From Vicia villosa (taxonomy: Eukaryota > Streptophyta > Magnoliopsida > Fabales > Fabaceae), in NCBI RefSeq assembly GCF_029867415.1, contig NC_081185.1, positions 107,581,066-107,645,065 of the forward strand: DNA of 64,000 nt, in the 5' to 3' direction. Position 1 is the stretch's first letter; each line of letters opens with the position of its first letter. The notes under the pieces were generated by a model. That model was not told the DNA's origin and did no database searches. It saw nothing but the letters and a program-made list of their open reading frames with translations. Shown here piece by piece: positions 10,006-20,329 of the stretch. A program made the translations under genes and the position numbers.

Positions 10006-11246
10006 TGTTGAAAGAGTATTGTGGTGTACTTTTCGTTATTATCGTCTCCACAGGGATTATTGCGATATCACCGCCGTTCTATAGCCTATTTTGTCTTGAG
10101 TTAATGTTACTTTAGTTTTAGGTTTGCAAAAGATCATTCAATTCTTTTAGTAGCAAAGAGTAGATTAAAGAAAGTTCTAAGTTAAAGAAAATGTATCAAG
10201 ATTCGATTTCATCGACCTAAATTTGTATGTTTCCTTATAAATAGATGCTTATGAACTTGCTAACGATCAATATAATTACGTATCGACACCTATATCGTCC
10301 GTGTCCGCAACGATATAGTTAGATTTACCGCATTGTTTAACCGACGATTTCTCCACCGTTTAAACAATACAAATAACGTTTTAAGAACCGATACTTAGTA
10401 AACATCAAACTCTAAATCCATGTCTGCAACTTATAGTTTGAAAGATGATTAGTTAGGTCTAGATACAAACATTGATGTCTCAAACATTTATACCAAAGAA
10501 AAAGCTTTAACAAACAAACTAAACCATCTATATTGATCATCACTTGTTCATACACATATATTCACAAGAAAAACATACAAAAGGCTAGGAAGATTACATC
10601 TTATCTTGATACAAAAGTGATTTAGCTATCCATGAGAATGGTAGCTTGCACAAGAAGGTAAGGATGAAGATCAACAAGCATCAAATGGCGATTAATCGAC
10701 GATCAAGGCCTCCAATCTTCAACTCTATATTTGCTACAGTGTATATTGCTCTTGTTTCTCTCTAAAAATATCTCCAACCTCTTTCAAAAGTGATCTGGCC
10801 CATAAACAAATAAACAAAGTTTCGCAGACCGCGCTTAGCGCGGTGCAGCCCGCTAAGCGCGCTATCAATAATTGCTCAAACCGCCCAACCGCGCTAAGCG
10901 GGCTCCAGACCTCGCTTAGCGCGGAACTCTCTGCCAGAACTTCCTTCTTTTCTTCAAAAGCGCGCTTAGCGGGCTCAACCTCGCTTAGCGCGCTACCTCT
11001 TTTCAGCAATCCTTGGCTTTGGTCTTGGAACATCTTCAAAGTGCTTTTTCCAAGGTCCAAGCTTCCAATTATCTATAAAAACTACAAAATCCAACATAGA
11101 TTGCAAAGATAAGAACTATTCAACAATAATATAAATATAAGAATATATATATACCAAATGACAATAAAATACTACTTATTAACCACAAAAAGACTTGAGA
11201 GTTACCAAAAATTACCTAAGATATTTACACAAATTGGTAACTAACA
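10006..11246 (-). repeat. LTR family B, complete, inverted
   Basis: A full 1241 bp copy preceded by a PBS on the minus strand and followed by the polypurine tract. Third copy of the 1669 bp segment shared by P2 and P3. Confidence 0.85.
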
Positions 11247-12506
11247 ACTCTCCCCAACTAAACCTTTGTTTGTCCTCAAACGAAAACAAACACAAAAACA
11301 ATCAACAAGCAAAACCAAGAGAGCACAAGCTAAGACAAGAACAAATGGGTGGTTCAAATTCCATAAGCACACAAGCAACATCTCACCCTTGCTCAAATAA
11401 TACCATGCTTGAGATACTAATACTAAATACACAATTGATGTAAACAGCTCCTAAAACAAAATAAGTTCAAAATTGAATCACAACCTACACACTTCTCTAG
11501 TAAGAGACAAAATTGAGGACCTAACACTCACACAACAATGTCGCCAACATCCAGAATTAATTATGCAATCATCTACACAACATTTATATAAAAAGCGTAA
11601 AAGCAAGAATCACAAAGACTTTAGGGTTGAAACTTGGGTTGGTTAACAAGGAAGTGTCATTTCTCAAGGCCATTGAAACAAAAGGGGTCAATTCCTAAGA
11701 GAGCATTCAAGTCATGATTATATCCACACATCCTTATCAACCGATCACACAATTTTATTGCTCAAGAGTTCATCTTTTTATTTTGTTGGAACTAGCTATA
11801 TACAAAGCTCTTCTCTTTTCCTTTTTCTTTTTCTTTTCTCTTTTTCTTTTCTCTTTTTCTTTTCTCTTTTTCTTTTTCTCTCTTGAGCAATTATTTATTT
11901 TCTTCTACACACCAATACAACCAAGATCAAAATTTTATTCTCCCCAACTTGAATATTACCACCACATAATCACGAATGCTCCCTATTCTAAGGCGAAAAG
12001 GAATCAATCCTAACCACATTTCATGGTACTTTTCAAGGTTCAAAGAAAGTCATCAAGATTCAAATCAAAAATCGGCAATTATAAGGCATGACATGATACC
12101 GATTGAATCTTGGCAAAATGGCTCAAAGTGGTTAGCAAATACTCACACACTCACCGGGTAGGTTATATTTGGAAGAGAAGTTATACTCGTAATGCGAAAC
12201 AAAATGCTTTGATCACTTTCATGCTTTACACAGTTAAAATAAAAAACGCAAGATTAAACATAATAAACACGAGTTAAACGCACATTGTTGGTAACCACAA
12301 AATAATATATATATGTACAATGGAAAGGCTCCTCACACTAGTTTTAGAACTAAAATGATTCATTATTGAACTATATTTGTTAAAGAAAATATGACATCTC
12401 AATTGTACAGTTACAAGCATCTCATTCATGGTATATTTAAAGGAACGGTAGAAATGTACCTTGCACGTACTAATTTCACACTATATCATCACCGCCCCAA
12501 TTGGTT
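11247..12506 (-). mobile_element. Internal region of B-type element, longest copy
   Basis: It continues past the breakpoint of the 7234-7837 copy through a pyrimidine tract (11,815-11,882). It then holds about 600 bp seen nowhere else in the window, including an inverted second AAGTTGGGGAG-like tract near 11,941. No coding potential is recognised. Confidence 0.6.
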
Positions 12507-13011
12507 GTAAAAGCTTTTTCTTTGGTATAAATGTTTGAGACATCAATGTTTGTATCTAGACCTAACTAATCATCTTTCAAACTATAAGTTGCAGACATGG
12601 ATTTAGAGTTTGATGTTTACTAAGTATCGGTTCTTAAAACGTTATTTGTATTGTTTAAACGGTGGAGAAATCGTCGGTTAAACAATGCGGTAAATCTAAC
12701 TATATCGTTGCGGACACGGACGATATAGGTGTCGATACGTAATTATATTGATCGTTAGCAAGTTCATAAGCATCTATTTATAAGGAAACATACAAATTTA
12801 GGTCGATGAAATCGAATCTTGATACATTTTCTTTAACTTAGAACTTTCTTTAATCTACTCTTTGCTACTAAAAGAATTGAATGATCTTTTGCAAACCTAA
12901 AACTAAAGTAACATTAACTCAAGACAAAATAGGCTATAGAACGGCGGTGATATCGCAATAATCCCTGTGGAGACGATAATAACGAAAAGTACACCACAAT
13001 ACTCTTTCAAC
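12507..13011 (+). repeat. LTR family B, 3' part, plus strand
   Basis: It begins at AAAGCTTTTTCTTTGG, joined to unrelated sequence, and ends CTCTTTCAACA. It is the left arm of the tight palindrome P4. Confidence 0.8.
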
Positions 13012-13516
13012 AACGAAAGAGTATTGTGGTGTACTTTTCGTTATTATCGTCTCCACAGGGATTATTGCGATATCACCGCCGTTCTATAGCCTATTTTGTC
13101 TTGAGTTAATGTTACTTTAGTTTTAGGTTTGCAAAAGATCATTCAATTCTTTTAGTAGCAAAGAGTAGATTAAAGAAAGTTCTAAGTTAAAGAAAACGTA
13201 TCAAGATTCGATTTCATCGACCTAAATTTGTATGTTTCCTTATAAATAGATGCTTATGAACTTGCTAACGATCAATATAATTACGTATCGACACCTATAT
13301 CGTCCGTGTCCGCAACGATATAGTTAGATTTACCGCATTGTTTAACCGACGATTTCTCCACCGTTTAAACAATACAAATAACGTTTTAAGAACCGATACT
13401 TAGTAAACATCAAACTCTAAATCCATGTCTGCAACTTATAGTTTGAAAGATGATTAGTTAGGTCTAGATACAAACATTGATGTCTCAAACATTTATACCA
13501 AAGAAAAAGCTTTAAC
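12507..13516. repeat. Palindrome P4 (about 500 bp arms, 6 nt loop)
   Basis: The left arm ends at 13008 and the right arm begins at 13015, leaving the loop AACAAC (coordinate sum 26,023). Two LTR-B 3' ends face each other with no PBS between them. Confidence 0.9.
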
Positions 13517-13970
13517 AAACAAACTAAACCATCTATATTGATCATCACTTGTTCATACACATATATTCACAAGAAAAACATACAAAAGGCTAGGAAGATT
13601 ACATCTTATCTTGATACAAAAGTGATTTAGCTATCCATGAGAATGGTAGCTTGCACAAGAAGGTAAGGATGAAGATCAACAAGCATCAAATGGCGATTAA
13701 TCGACGATCAAGGCCTCCAATCTTCAACTCTATATTTGCTACAGTGTATATTGCTCTTGTTTCTCTCTAAAAATATCTCCAACCTCTTTCAAAAGTGATC
13801 TGGCCCATAAACAAATAAACAAAGTTTCGCAGACCGCGCTTAGCGCGGTGCAGCCCGCTAAGCGCGCTATCAATAATTGCTCAAACCGCCCAACCGCGCT
13901 AAGCGGGCTCCAGACCTCGCTTAGCGCGGAACTCTCTGCCAGAACTTCCTTCTTTTCTTCAAAAGCGCGT
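13015..13970 (-). repeat. LTR family B, inverted, truncated against the Ogre element
   Basis: It matches LTR B from its 3' end to just inside the third box pair, breaking at ...AAAAGCGCG near 13,968-13,971. Beyond that the sequence is Ogre pol. No TSD can be assigned. Confidence 0.85.
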
Positions 13971-16519
13971 CAGCGTAGATTTGGCACTTGTGACAGGTCC
14001 TTGCATATTGGAAACAGTCGGCCTCCATTGTTAGCCAGTAGTACCCTGCTCGCAGTATCTTTCTAGCCATTGAATGTCCGTTTGCATGAGTTCCGAAGGT
14101 TCCTTCATGTACCTCCCTGATAATCTCCTTGGCCTCGTTTTTATCTACACACCTCAACAACACTGAATCATAGTTCCTTTTGTATAGGATGTTTCCGCTT
14201 AAGAAGAACTTGGATGCAAGTCTCCTCAGTGTCTTTTTATCAATGGTTGAGGCATTCTCCGGGTATTCTTGTTTTTCCATGTACTTCTTAATGTCGTGGT
14301 ACCATGGTTTGTTGTCAGACTGCTCCTCAATCGTGAGACAATAGGCAGGTTCGTCGAAGTGCCTAACGGTTATTCGTGGTTCGTGGTTTGGCCAGGTCAC
14401 CTTGAACATAGAGGAAAGCGTTGCTAGTGCATCGGCTATTTGATTTTCTTCCCTCGGGATATGAGTAAAGGTGATAGTATCAAATTCAGCTGTCAACTCC
14501 AGTATAAGGTCTCGGTATGGGATTAGCTTTGCATCTCGAGTGTCCCACTCTTTGTTGACCTGATGGATTACCAATGCTGAGTCTCCGTATACATCAAGGA
14601 GTTTGATTCTTAGGTCGATCGCAGCTTCTAACCCCAATATGCATGCTTCGTATTCTGCAATGTTGTTGGTACAGTCGAAACATAGTCTTGCAGTGAAGGG
14701 TAAGTGTCGGTCATCGGGAGATGTCAATACTGCCCCTATGCCATGTCCTAGTGCATTTGAAGCACCGTCGAACATGAGTTTCCATGCCAAACCCGGTTCG
14801 GGTCCCTCATCGGGTCCCGGTATTTCATAGTCTCTTACTAGCATAATATCCTCGTCGGGGAAGTCGAACTTCATAGATTGGTATTCCTCGAGTGGTTGGT
14901 GGGCAAGATGTTCTGCCAAGACACTCCCTTTTATTGCTTTTTGAGTTACATACTGTATGTCGTATTCGGACAACAACATTTGCCATCTTGCAATTCTACC
15001 CGTGAGAGCCTGTTTTTCGAACACGTATTTCAAAGGATCCATTCTCGATATCAGCCATGTGGAGTCGTTCAGCATATATTGCCTTAGACGTTTGGAGGCC
15101 CATGCTAGGGCGCAACATGTCTTTTCCAATGGTGAATACCGAGACTCGCAATCCGTGAATTTCTTACTGAGGTAGTAAATAGCGTGTTCTTTCCTGCCTG
15201 TTTCATCTTGTTGCCCCAGTACACACCCCATAGACCTTTCGAGTACTGTGAGGTACATGATTAGTGGCCTTCCGGGTACAGGAGGTAAGAGTATAGGTGG
15301 TTCTTGTAAGTAGTTCTTTATGGTTTCGAAGGCTACTTGACAATCATCATTCCACTTGATAGGTTGATCTTTCCTGAGTAGTTTGAATATAGGCTCGCAT
15401 GTAGCTGTTAGATGTGAAATGAACCTTGAGATGTAATTCAATCGACCCAGGAAACCTCGTACCTCTTTTTCTGTTTTTGGAACGGGCATCGCTTGTATGG
15501 CTTTTACTTTATCGGGATCAACCTCTATACCTCGTTGGCTAACAATGAATCCCAACAGCTTTCCCGATCTTACACCAAACGTACACTTGTTCGGGTTTAA
15601 CCTTAGCTTGTACTTCTTTAGACGTTCAAACAGCTTATGTAGATTTGTAATATGTTCTTCTTCAGTGCGAGACTTGGCAATCATATCATCTACATATACT
15701 TCGACCTCTTTATGGATCATATCATGGAATAATGTGACCATGGCTCTTTGATATGTTGCCCCTGCATTTCTCAACCCGAATGGCATTACTTTGTAGCAAA
15801 AAGTGCCCCAAGAGGTCATGAAGGTAGTCTTTTCCATATCCTCGGGAGCCATCTTAATCTGATTATACCCGGAGAAACCATCCATAAAAGAGAACACTGA
15901 AGCTTGTGCTGTATTATCCACCAAGATATCTATATGTGGAAGTGGGAAATCATCTTTTGGACTTGCTTTATTTAGATCCCTGTAATCTACACACATGCGC
16001 ACTTTCCCGTCTTTTTTAGGAACCGGCACTATGTTTGCAATCCAAGGTGGGTAGTCAACCACAGCAAGAAACCCGGCATCGAACTGTTTGAGCACCTCTT
16101 CCCTAATCTTACTATCCATATCTGGTCGAACCCTTCTGCGCTTTTGCCTGACCGGCGCACATCCTTCTTTGAGAGGTAACCTGTGTACCACGATGTCTGT
16201 ATCCAACCCCGGCATGTCACGGTATGACCAAGCAAAAATCTCTGCATACTCGTGGAGGAGCTTGATTAACGTTGCTTTTACGTCCTTACCTAGCGTTGCC
16301 CCAATCTTAATGTTTTTGGGTTCTTCATCTGTTCCCAAGTTTATGGTTTCAATGGCCTCTTGTGGAGGGAGCATGCTCTTGGATTCCTTATCCACTAACC
16401 TTGACAACTCTTCCGGAAGTTCATCGTCTTCCTCATCCCCTCCTTCAGCCTGATTAGCGAGAGCCTCGAGTTTGTATAGAGTCTCAGCAGTATTATTATC
16501 GGTGGTGTCAGAAAGTGAT
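13971..16519 (-). CDS. Ogre pol exon 2: RT, RNase H, aRNase H, integrase zinc finger (truncated)
   Basis: The frame is open for about 850 codons after a splice acceptor. The reverse transcriptase has the VPVPKKDGKVRMCVDYRDLN block and the YVDD active site at about residue 277 (counting from an in-frame ATG at 16,527). A first RNase H follows (about 385-520). A second, archaeal-type RNase H (about 590-720) shows its acidic residues in MFDGAS, AEYEAC, YGDSAL and IADALA. The last part is the HHCC integrase finger ending CHKCQIYAD at about residue 850. Beyond it the frame reads 15 codons into inverted LTR B, so those are not native. The catalytic integrase core is absent. The polyprotein would make cDNA in virus-like particles but could not integrate it. 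Confidence 0.88.
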
Positions 16520-16796
16520 CTGCACATGTTTTATGTTTGTTTTCTTTTAGTATGCAGATGTGAACGTGCTTTGTTTGTGCAAGAAATTTATTTGTCATTT
16601 TCAGAAATGGGAAAGGAATAAATGCGAGAAAAGACAATACTTTCAATACCAAAATGCAAAGACAATTTTATTAATAAACTTCGAACTTGAAAGTAAATGG
16701 GGCCCTTACAAACTAGCTCTATGCTTCGGGCGAGGCATGAGCGTTATTGTTTTTCTTTATTAAAAAGGGGAAATAAAACACACAAAAGCAAATTAC
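16520..16796 (-). other. Predicted Ogre intron between protease and RT
   Basis: Minus-strand donor GTAATT begins at 16,796 inside the last sense codon of gag-pro, directly before its TAA stop (16,795-16,793). The acceptor GTGCAG ends at 16,520. A TACTAA branch-point-like word lies about 27 nt upstream of the acceptor. Removing 277 nt joins the frames in phase (a codon split 2+1). Unspliced RNA stops after protease; spliced RNA gives gag-pro-pol. An intron at this place is a known hallmark of Ogre elements; the exact sites are my prediction. Confidence 0.8.
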
Positions 16797-19700
16797 TTTG
16801 AAATGAAAACTATCTCCGGTATCTCCAGGCTTGTCCAATTCTGAAGCTGTTCTCCTGGCCTGATCTCTCGAATGAAATTGGACGTCCCTTCTTGAGAGTC
16901 CTGATTGGACACCATAGCCACATGCTCATAACCGCCAGTCACAAAAGTTTGCATTATTGGGGGAAATGGTCGTTCTTCTTTCTTAATGCTTGTGACCTTG
17001 GTGGGTTGGTATCCTAACCCCAGGCGATCCTTCTTCTCCAAAACTTCTGGCAGCTTGCCCCAGCCTTTAGTATCTGCGTCTTGTAGGTCTTTCCATGAGG
17101 TTACCGCCCTTCTTATCTTCTCCACTGGTAGTGTGATAGCAGTTGCAATTTCTAGAGCTTGAAATGCGGTACCCAATGCTTCGTCTCCAGCCTCAATATA
17201 TCTGTATGAGTTTAGATTGCTGACAAATATATCCTCTTCTCCATTGATAGTTACTATGGAGTTCCCATTCACAAACTTTAGTTTCTGATGGAGGGTGGAG
17301 GTGACTGCCCCAGCTGCATGGATCCAAGGACGCCCTAGTAGGCAGGTATAAGCTGGCTCGATTTCCATCACTTGGAAGTTGATGCAGAAGGTGTGGGGAC
17401 CAATTATGACAGAAAGGTCTACTTCTCCAAATACCGGACTCTGTGATCCATCGAAAGCTTTAACCACCAGACGACTAGGTCTAACCACAAGTCCCTCTAA
17501 GGCTATCTTATCAAGTGTGGCTTTTGGCATCACGTTTAAGGATGACCCTGTGTCGATCAAAACTCTAGCCAGATGAGCCTTCCCACACTGCATGGAGATA
17601 TGCAAGGCTTTGTTGTGTGACTTTCCTTGTAGGGGTAACTCATTGTCACTGAAACCCAGGCATGCCCCAGCAGTTAGATTGGCTACCATCCCATCAAATT
17701 GATTGACTGTGATGTCCTTAGTTACATGGGCAGCGTTTAGGATCTTCATCAAGGCATCTCGATGCTTCTCGGAGTGTATCAATAATGATAAGAGCGATAT
17801 TTTAGACGGTGTCTGTTGCAACTGATCTACCACTCTATAATCACTCTTCTTAATCAGAGCGAGAAACTCCTCAGCATCCTTATTAGAAGTTTCTTTATCC
17901 TTAGGTTCAGCCTCGTCAATTGGTCTCGTGACAACTTGTTCTCCAGATTGTGTCAAGTTTCCACTAGACGTTGGTTGTACTTGCGCAGTTTTGAATATGC
18001 GCCCACTACGGGTCATACCTCCAGGTCCAACGATGCTTGATACTGCAGTATCGGTCTCATATTCCCATGGTACCGCTTTCATCTTGTCCAAAGGATATGG
18101 TCCTCTGATTGGGATGATCTTGGTACGTTCTTGCGCAGGTATCATCACTGGCGGTCTAGAGCATGGGATAATCAATGGTTTCCTTGCCCCTTGTGCAGGT
18201 ATCATTAAAGGCTCGTTTCTTTCCACCATCGCCACATATTCCTCTTCAGGGTGTTCCTCCAATTGGATCAATCCTTGATCCATGAGTCTTTGCAAAGTGT
18301 CTTCGAAAGCTTCGTTATGTTCTAGGATAAACCCCTTTATAAGAAGACACCTCTTAAGTGCATCTGTGGGGGAGTCCCGTTGTTGAACCAACTCTTGCTC
18401 ATTGACAACTTCTATTGCATTGACTGCGCCTTCATGGTGTGGCATTGGATTTGTTTTCACATTGGGTTTGTCAAAAGCAATTGCTCCTGACTCTATCAAG
18501 TCCTGAACCTTGTGCCTAAAGGCCCAACATTTTTCCAACGTATGTCCAGGAGAATTGTCGTGAAATTCACACCTCTCATTCGGGTTGAATCTGGGTGGAA
18601 TCTTTCCTGGAATTAGAGGTGGCATAGGTCTAAGCTCTACCAATGATTCACTCAGCAAATATTTTAGTATTTCACTCTTGGAAGTGGGTAGAGGATCGAA
18701 TTTCCTCGGAGGACCTTGGAACCTGCTTTGTTGAGGTGGGTAGGACACAGGATGTCTAGGCTCTTGATGCACTACTGCGTTGGTCTCCCCTTCCTTCTTT
18801 TTAGCGAAGGTTGAGGTGGGCCTTTTTGAGTGATAAGAGTTAGATGATGCTCCTTGTATTTTCCCGCTCTTAATTCCGTCTTCTATCCTTTCACCAATAA
18901 CCACTAAATCTGAAAACCCTGAGGACACACTCCCTACCATTTTATCGTAGTATGGCCCTTGTAATGTAGCCATAAACATTTTTACGAGTTCTTTTTCCAA
19001 TAGGGGAGGTTGGACTCGGGAGGCCATTTCCCTCCATCTTTGTGCATACTCCTTGAATGATTCCTCTTTCTTTTGTGACAAATTTTGGAGTTGCATCCGA
19101 TCGGGTGCCATGTCCAAATTGTATTTATATTGTTTCAGGAACGTATTAGCAAGGTCGGTCCAGCTTCGGATGTGAGACTTCTCTAATTGCATATACCAGT
19201 CAACCGATGCTCCACTCAAGCTATCTTGAAAAAAATGCATCATCAGCTTTTGGTCATGAGCATAAGCAGCCATTTTTCGCACATACATGCGCAAGTGATT
19301 CCTCGGACAAGAGAGTCCCTTGTACTTTTCGAAGTCGGGTATCTTGAATTTGTGAGGAATAGTCAAATCCGGCACCAAGCTCATTTCATAGGTATCCACA
19401 TCGAAGACATCATATCCTTCCATTGCTTTCATCCTTTCTTCCAGCGCCTTGATTTGTCCACTCTCCTTGGAATTCTCCCCAGAATCAACAGAGGTCAACT
19501 TTGGTTGAGGGACTTGATCTGTGTCATTAGTGTCCCCATACTGTAAATCCAAGTAGTCCTCATCCCTAAGCGGATTGTTGACTGGAATGCGAACGGTGCG
19601 AGACGCCCCTTCCTTCTGAATAGTAGGGATAAATCCTTCTTGAGAAGCCTCTCCCTCTTCATGAGTTGTGATAGTCCTTTTTGAGGAGTGGGCTTTTGCC

Positions 19701-19921
19701 TTGTGAGGGTCATGACCCTTAACATATCCTAGCAATGGGTTGCCATCTTTAGGTATCTCTTCATACTGATCATGAACTTCCTTAGCTTTGTCTTGCTTAT
19801 CTTTGAGTTCTTTCAGGAAGCTCAGCACTTGGGCCATTCCTCCCTGGAGGTCTTCAACAGTACCCTTTAGTTGGGTCATTTCCTCACGAAGGGCGGCCTG
19901 GTTCTGTTCCAATTGTTCCAT
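16793..19921 (-). CDS. Ogre gag-protease polyprotein
   Basis: 1042 codons. An N-terminal coiled coil (residues about 1-45) is followed by a charged linker and a retrotransposon gag domain (about 195-320, with WYMQLEKSHIRSWTDL). A C-x2-H...GH...C motif (CEFHDNSPGHTLEKC, about 450-465) resembles the zinc-knuckle-like motif of Ogre gag proteins. The aspartic protease active site DTGSS is at about residue 788, followed by the LLGRPW motif. Gag builds the particle and packages RNA; the protease cleaves the polyprotein. The ATG at 19,921 starts a clean coiled-coil methionine. The frame ends at the intron donor, so stopping here is the unspliced product. Confidence 0.88.
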   Translation of the reverse strand: MEQLEQNQAALREEMTQLKGTVEDLQGGMAQVLSFLKELKDKQDKAKEVHDQYEEIPKDGNPLLGYVKGHDPHKAKAHSSKRTITTHEEGEASQEGFIPTIQKEGASRTVRIPVNNPLRDEDYLDLQYGDTNDTDQVPQPKLTSVDSGENSKESGQIKALEERMKAMEGYDVFDVDTYEMSLVPDLTIPHKFKIPDFEKYKGLSCPRNHLRMYVRKMAAYAHDQKLMMHFFQDSLSGASVDWYMQLEKSHIRSWTDLANTFLKQYKYNLDMAPDRMQLQNLSQKKEESFKEYAQRWREMASRVQPPLLEKELVKMFMATLQGPYYDKMVGSVSSGFSDLVVIGERIEDGIKSGKIQGASSNSYHSKRPTSTFAKKKEGETNAVVHQEPRHPVSYPPQQSRFQGPPRKFDPLPTSKSEILKYLLSESLVELRPMPPLIPGKIPPRFNPNERCEFHDNSPGHTLEKCWAFRHKVQDLIESGAIAFDKPNVKTNPMPHHEGAVNAIEVVNEQELVQQRDSPTDALKRCLLIKGFILEHNEAFEDTLQRLMDQGLIQLEEHPEEEYVAMVERNEPLMIPAQGARKPLIIPCSRPPVMIPAQERTKIIPIRGPYPLDKMKAVPWEYETDTAVSSIVGPGGMTRSGRIFKTAQVQPTSSGNLTQSGEQVVTRPIDEAEPKDKETSNKDAEEFLALIKKSDYRVVDQLQQTPSKISLLSLLIHSEKHRDALMKILNAAHVTKDITVNQFDGMVANLTAGACLGFSDNELPLQGKSHNKALHISMQCGKAHLARVLIDTGSSLNVMPKATLDKIALEGLVVRPSRLVVKAFDGSQSPVFGEVDLSVIIGPHTFCINFQVMEIEPAYTCLLGRPWIHAAGAVTSTLHQKLKFVNGNSIVTINGEEDIFVSNLNSYRYIEAGDEALGTAFQALEIATAITLPVEKIRRAVTSWKDLQDADTKGWGKLPEVLEKKDRLGLGYQPTKVTSIKKEERPFPPIMQTFVTGGYEHVAMVSNQDSQEGTSNFIREIRPGEQLQNWTSLEIPEIVFISK

Positions 19922-20329
19922 TGCCCTTTTCTTTTGAGATCTTGTCTGAATTAGCGGTTGAGTTGCAATGGTGTGACTGGAGATGAAGATAGTTTTTCTT
20001 TAATGCTTGGTAATTAAATATGACATGCATGATATGAATGTTATGCTTATGCTATGTTCATGTCTTATCCACATTATTATAGTAAATATACATTCTTTCT
20101 TTTTATTCTTTTTCTTCCTTTTTCTTTTTTTTTTTTTTTGCATATATTTATTTGGTGAATATTATAGGAACAACAAGTAAATGCGAAAATAAACATACTT
20201 TATTAATTGAAAGGAAACACCACTTCATTGTTGGTTTACAAAAAAGAAAGGAAACTGAAAATTAAAAATACTTAAAATAACTTGAATCAAAAGTACTTGG
20301 AATAAAAGCAACAAGGAAATAACATAAAA
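19922..20329 (-). other. Spacer between Ogre ORF1 and gag
   Basis: About 400 bp with no open frame of note. An A-rich purine run on the minus strand (20,098-20,139) lies here. How gag is translated downstream of ORF1 is not evident. Confidence 0.5.

Larger units (their letters stand above)
8318..11678. repeat. Palindrome P3 (1669 bp arms, 23 nt loop)
   Basis: Arms 8318-9986 and 10010-11678 have a coordinate sum of 19,996. The arms differ in the word GATACGTTTT (about 9802, plus) against GATACATTTT (about 10,190, minus). The second variant is shared with the plus-strand copy at about 12,824, so it is probably a true variant. Confidence 0.9.
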
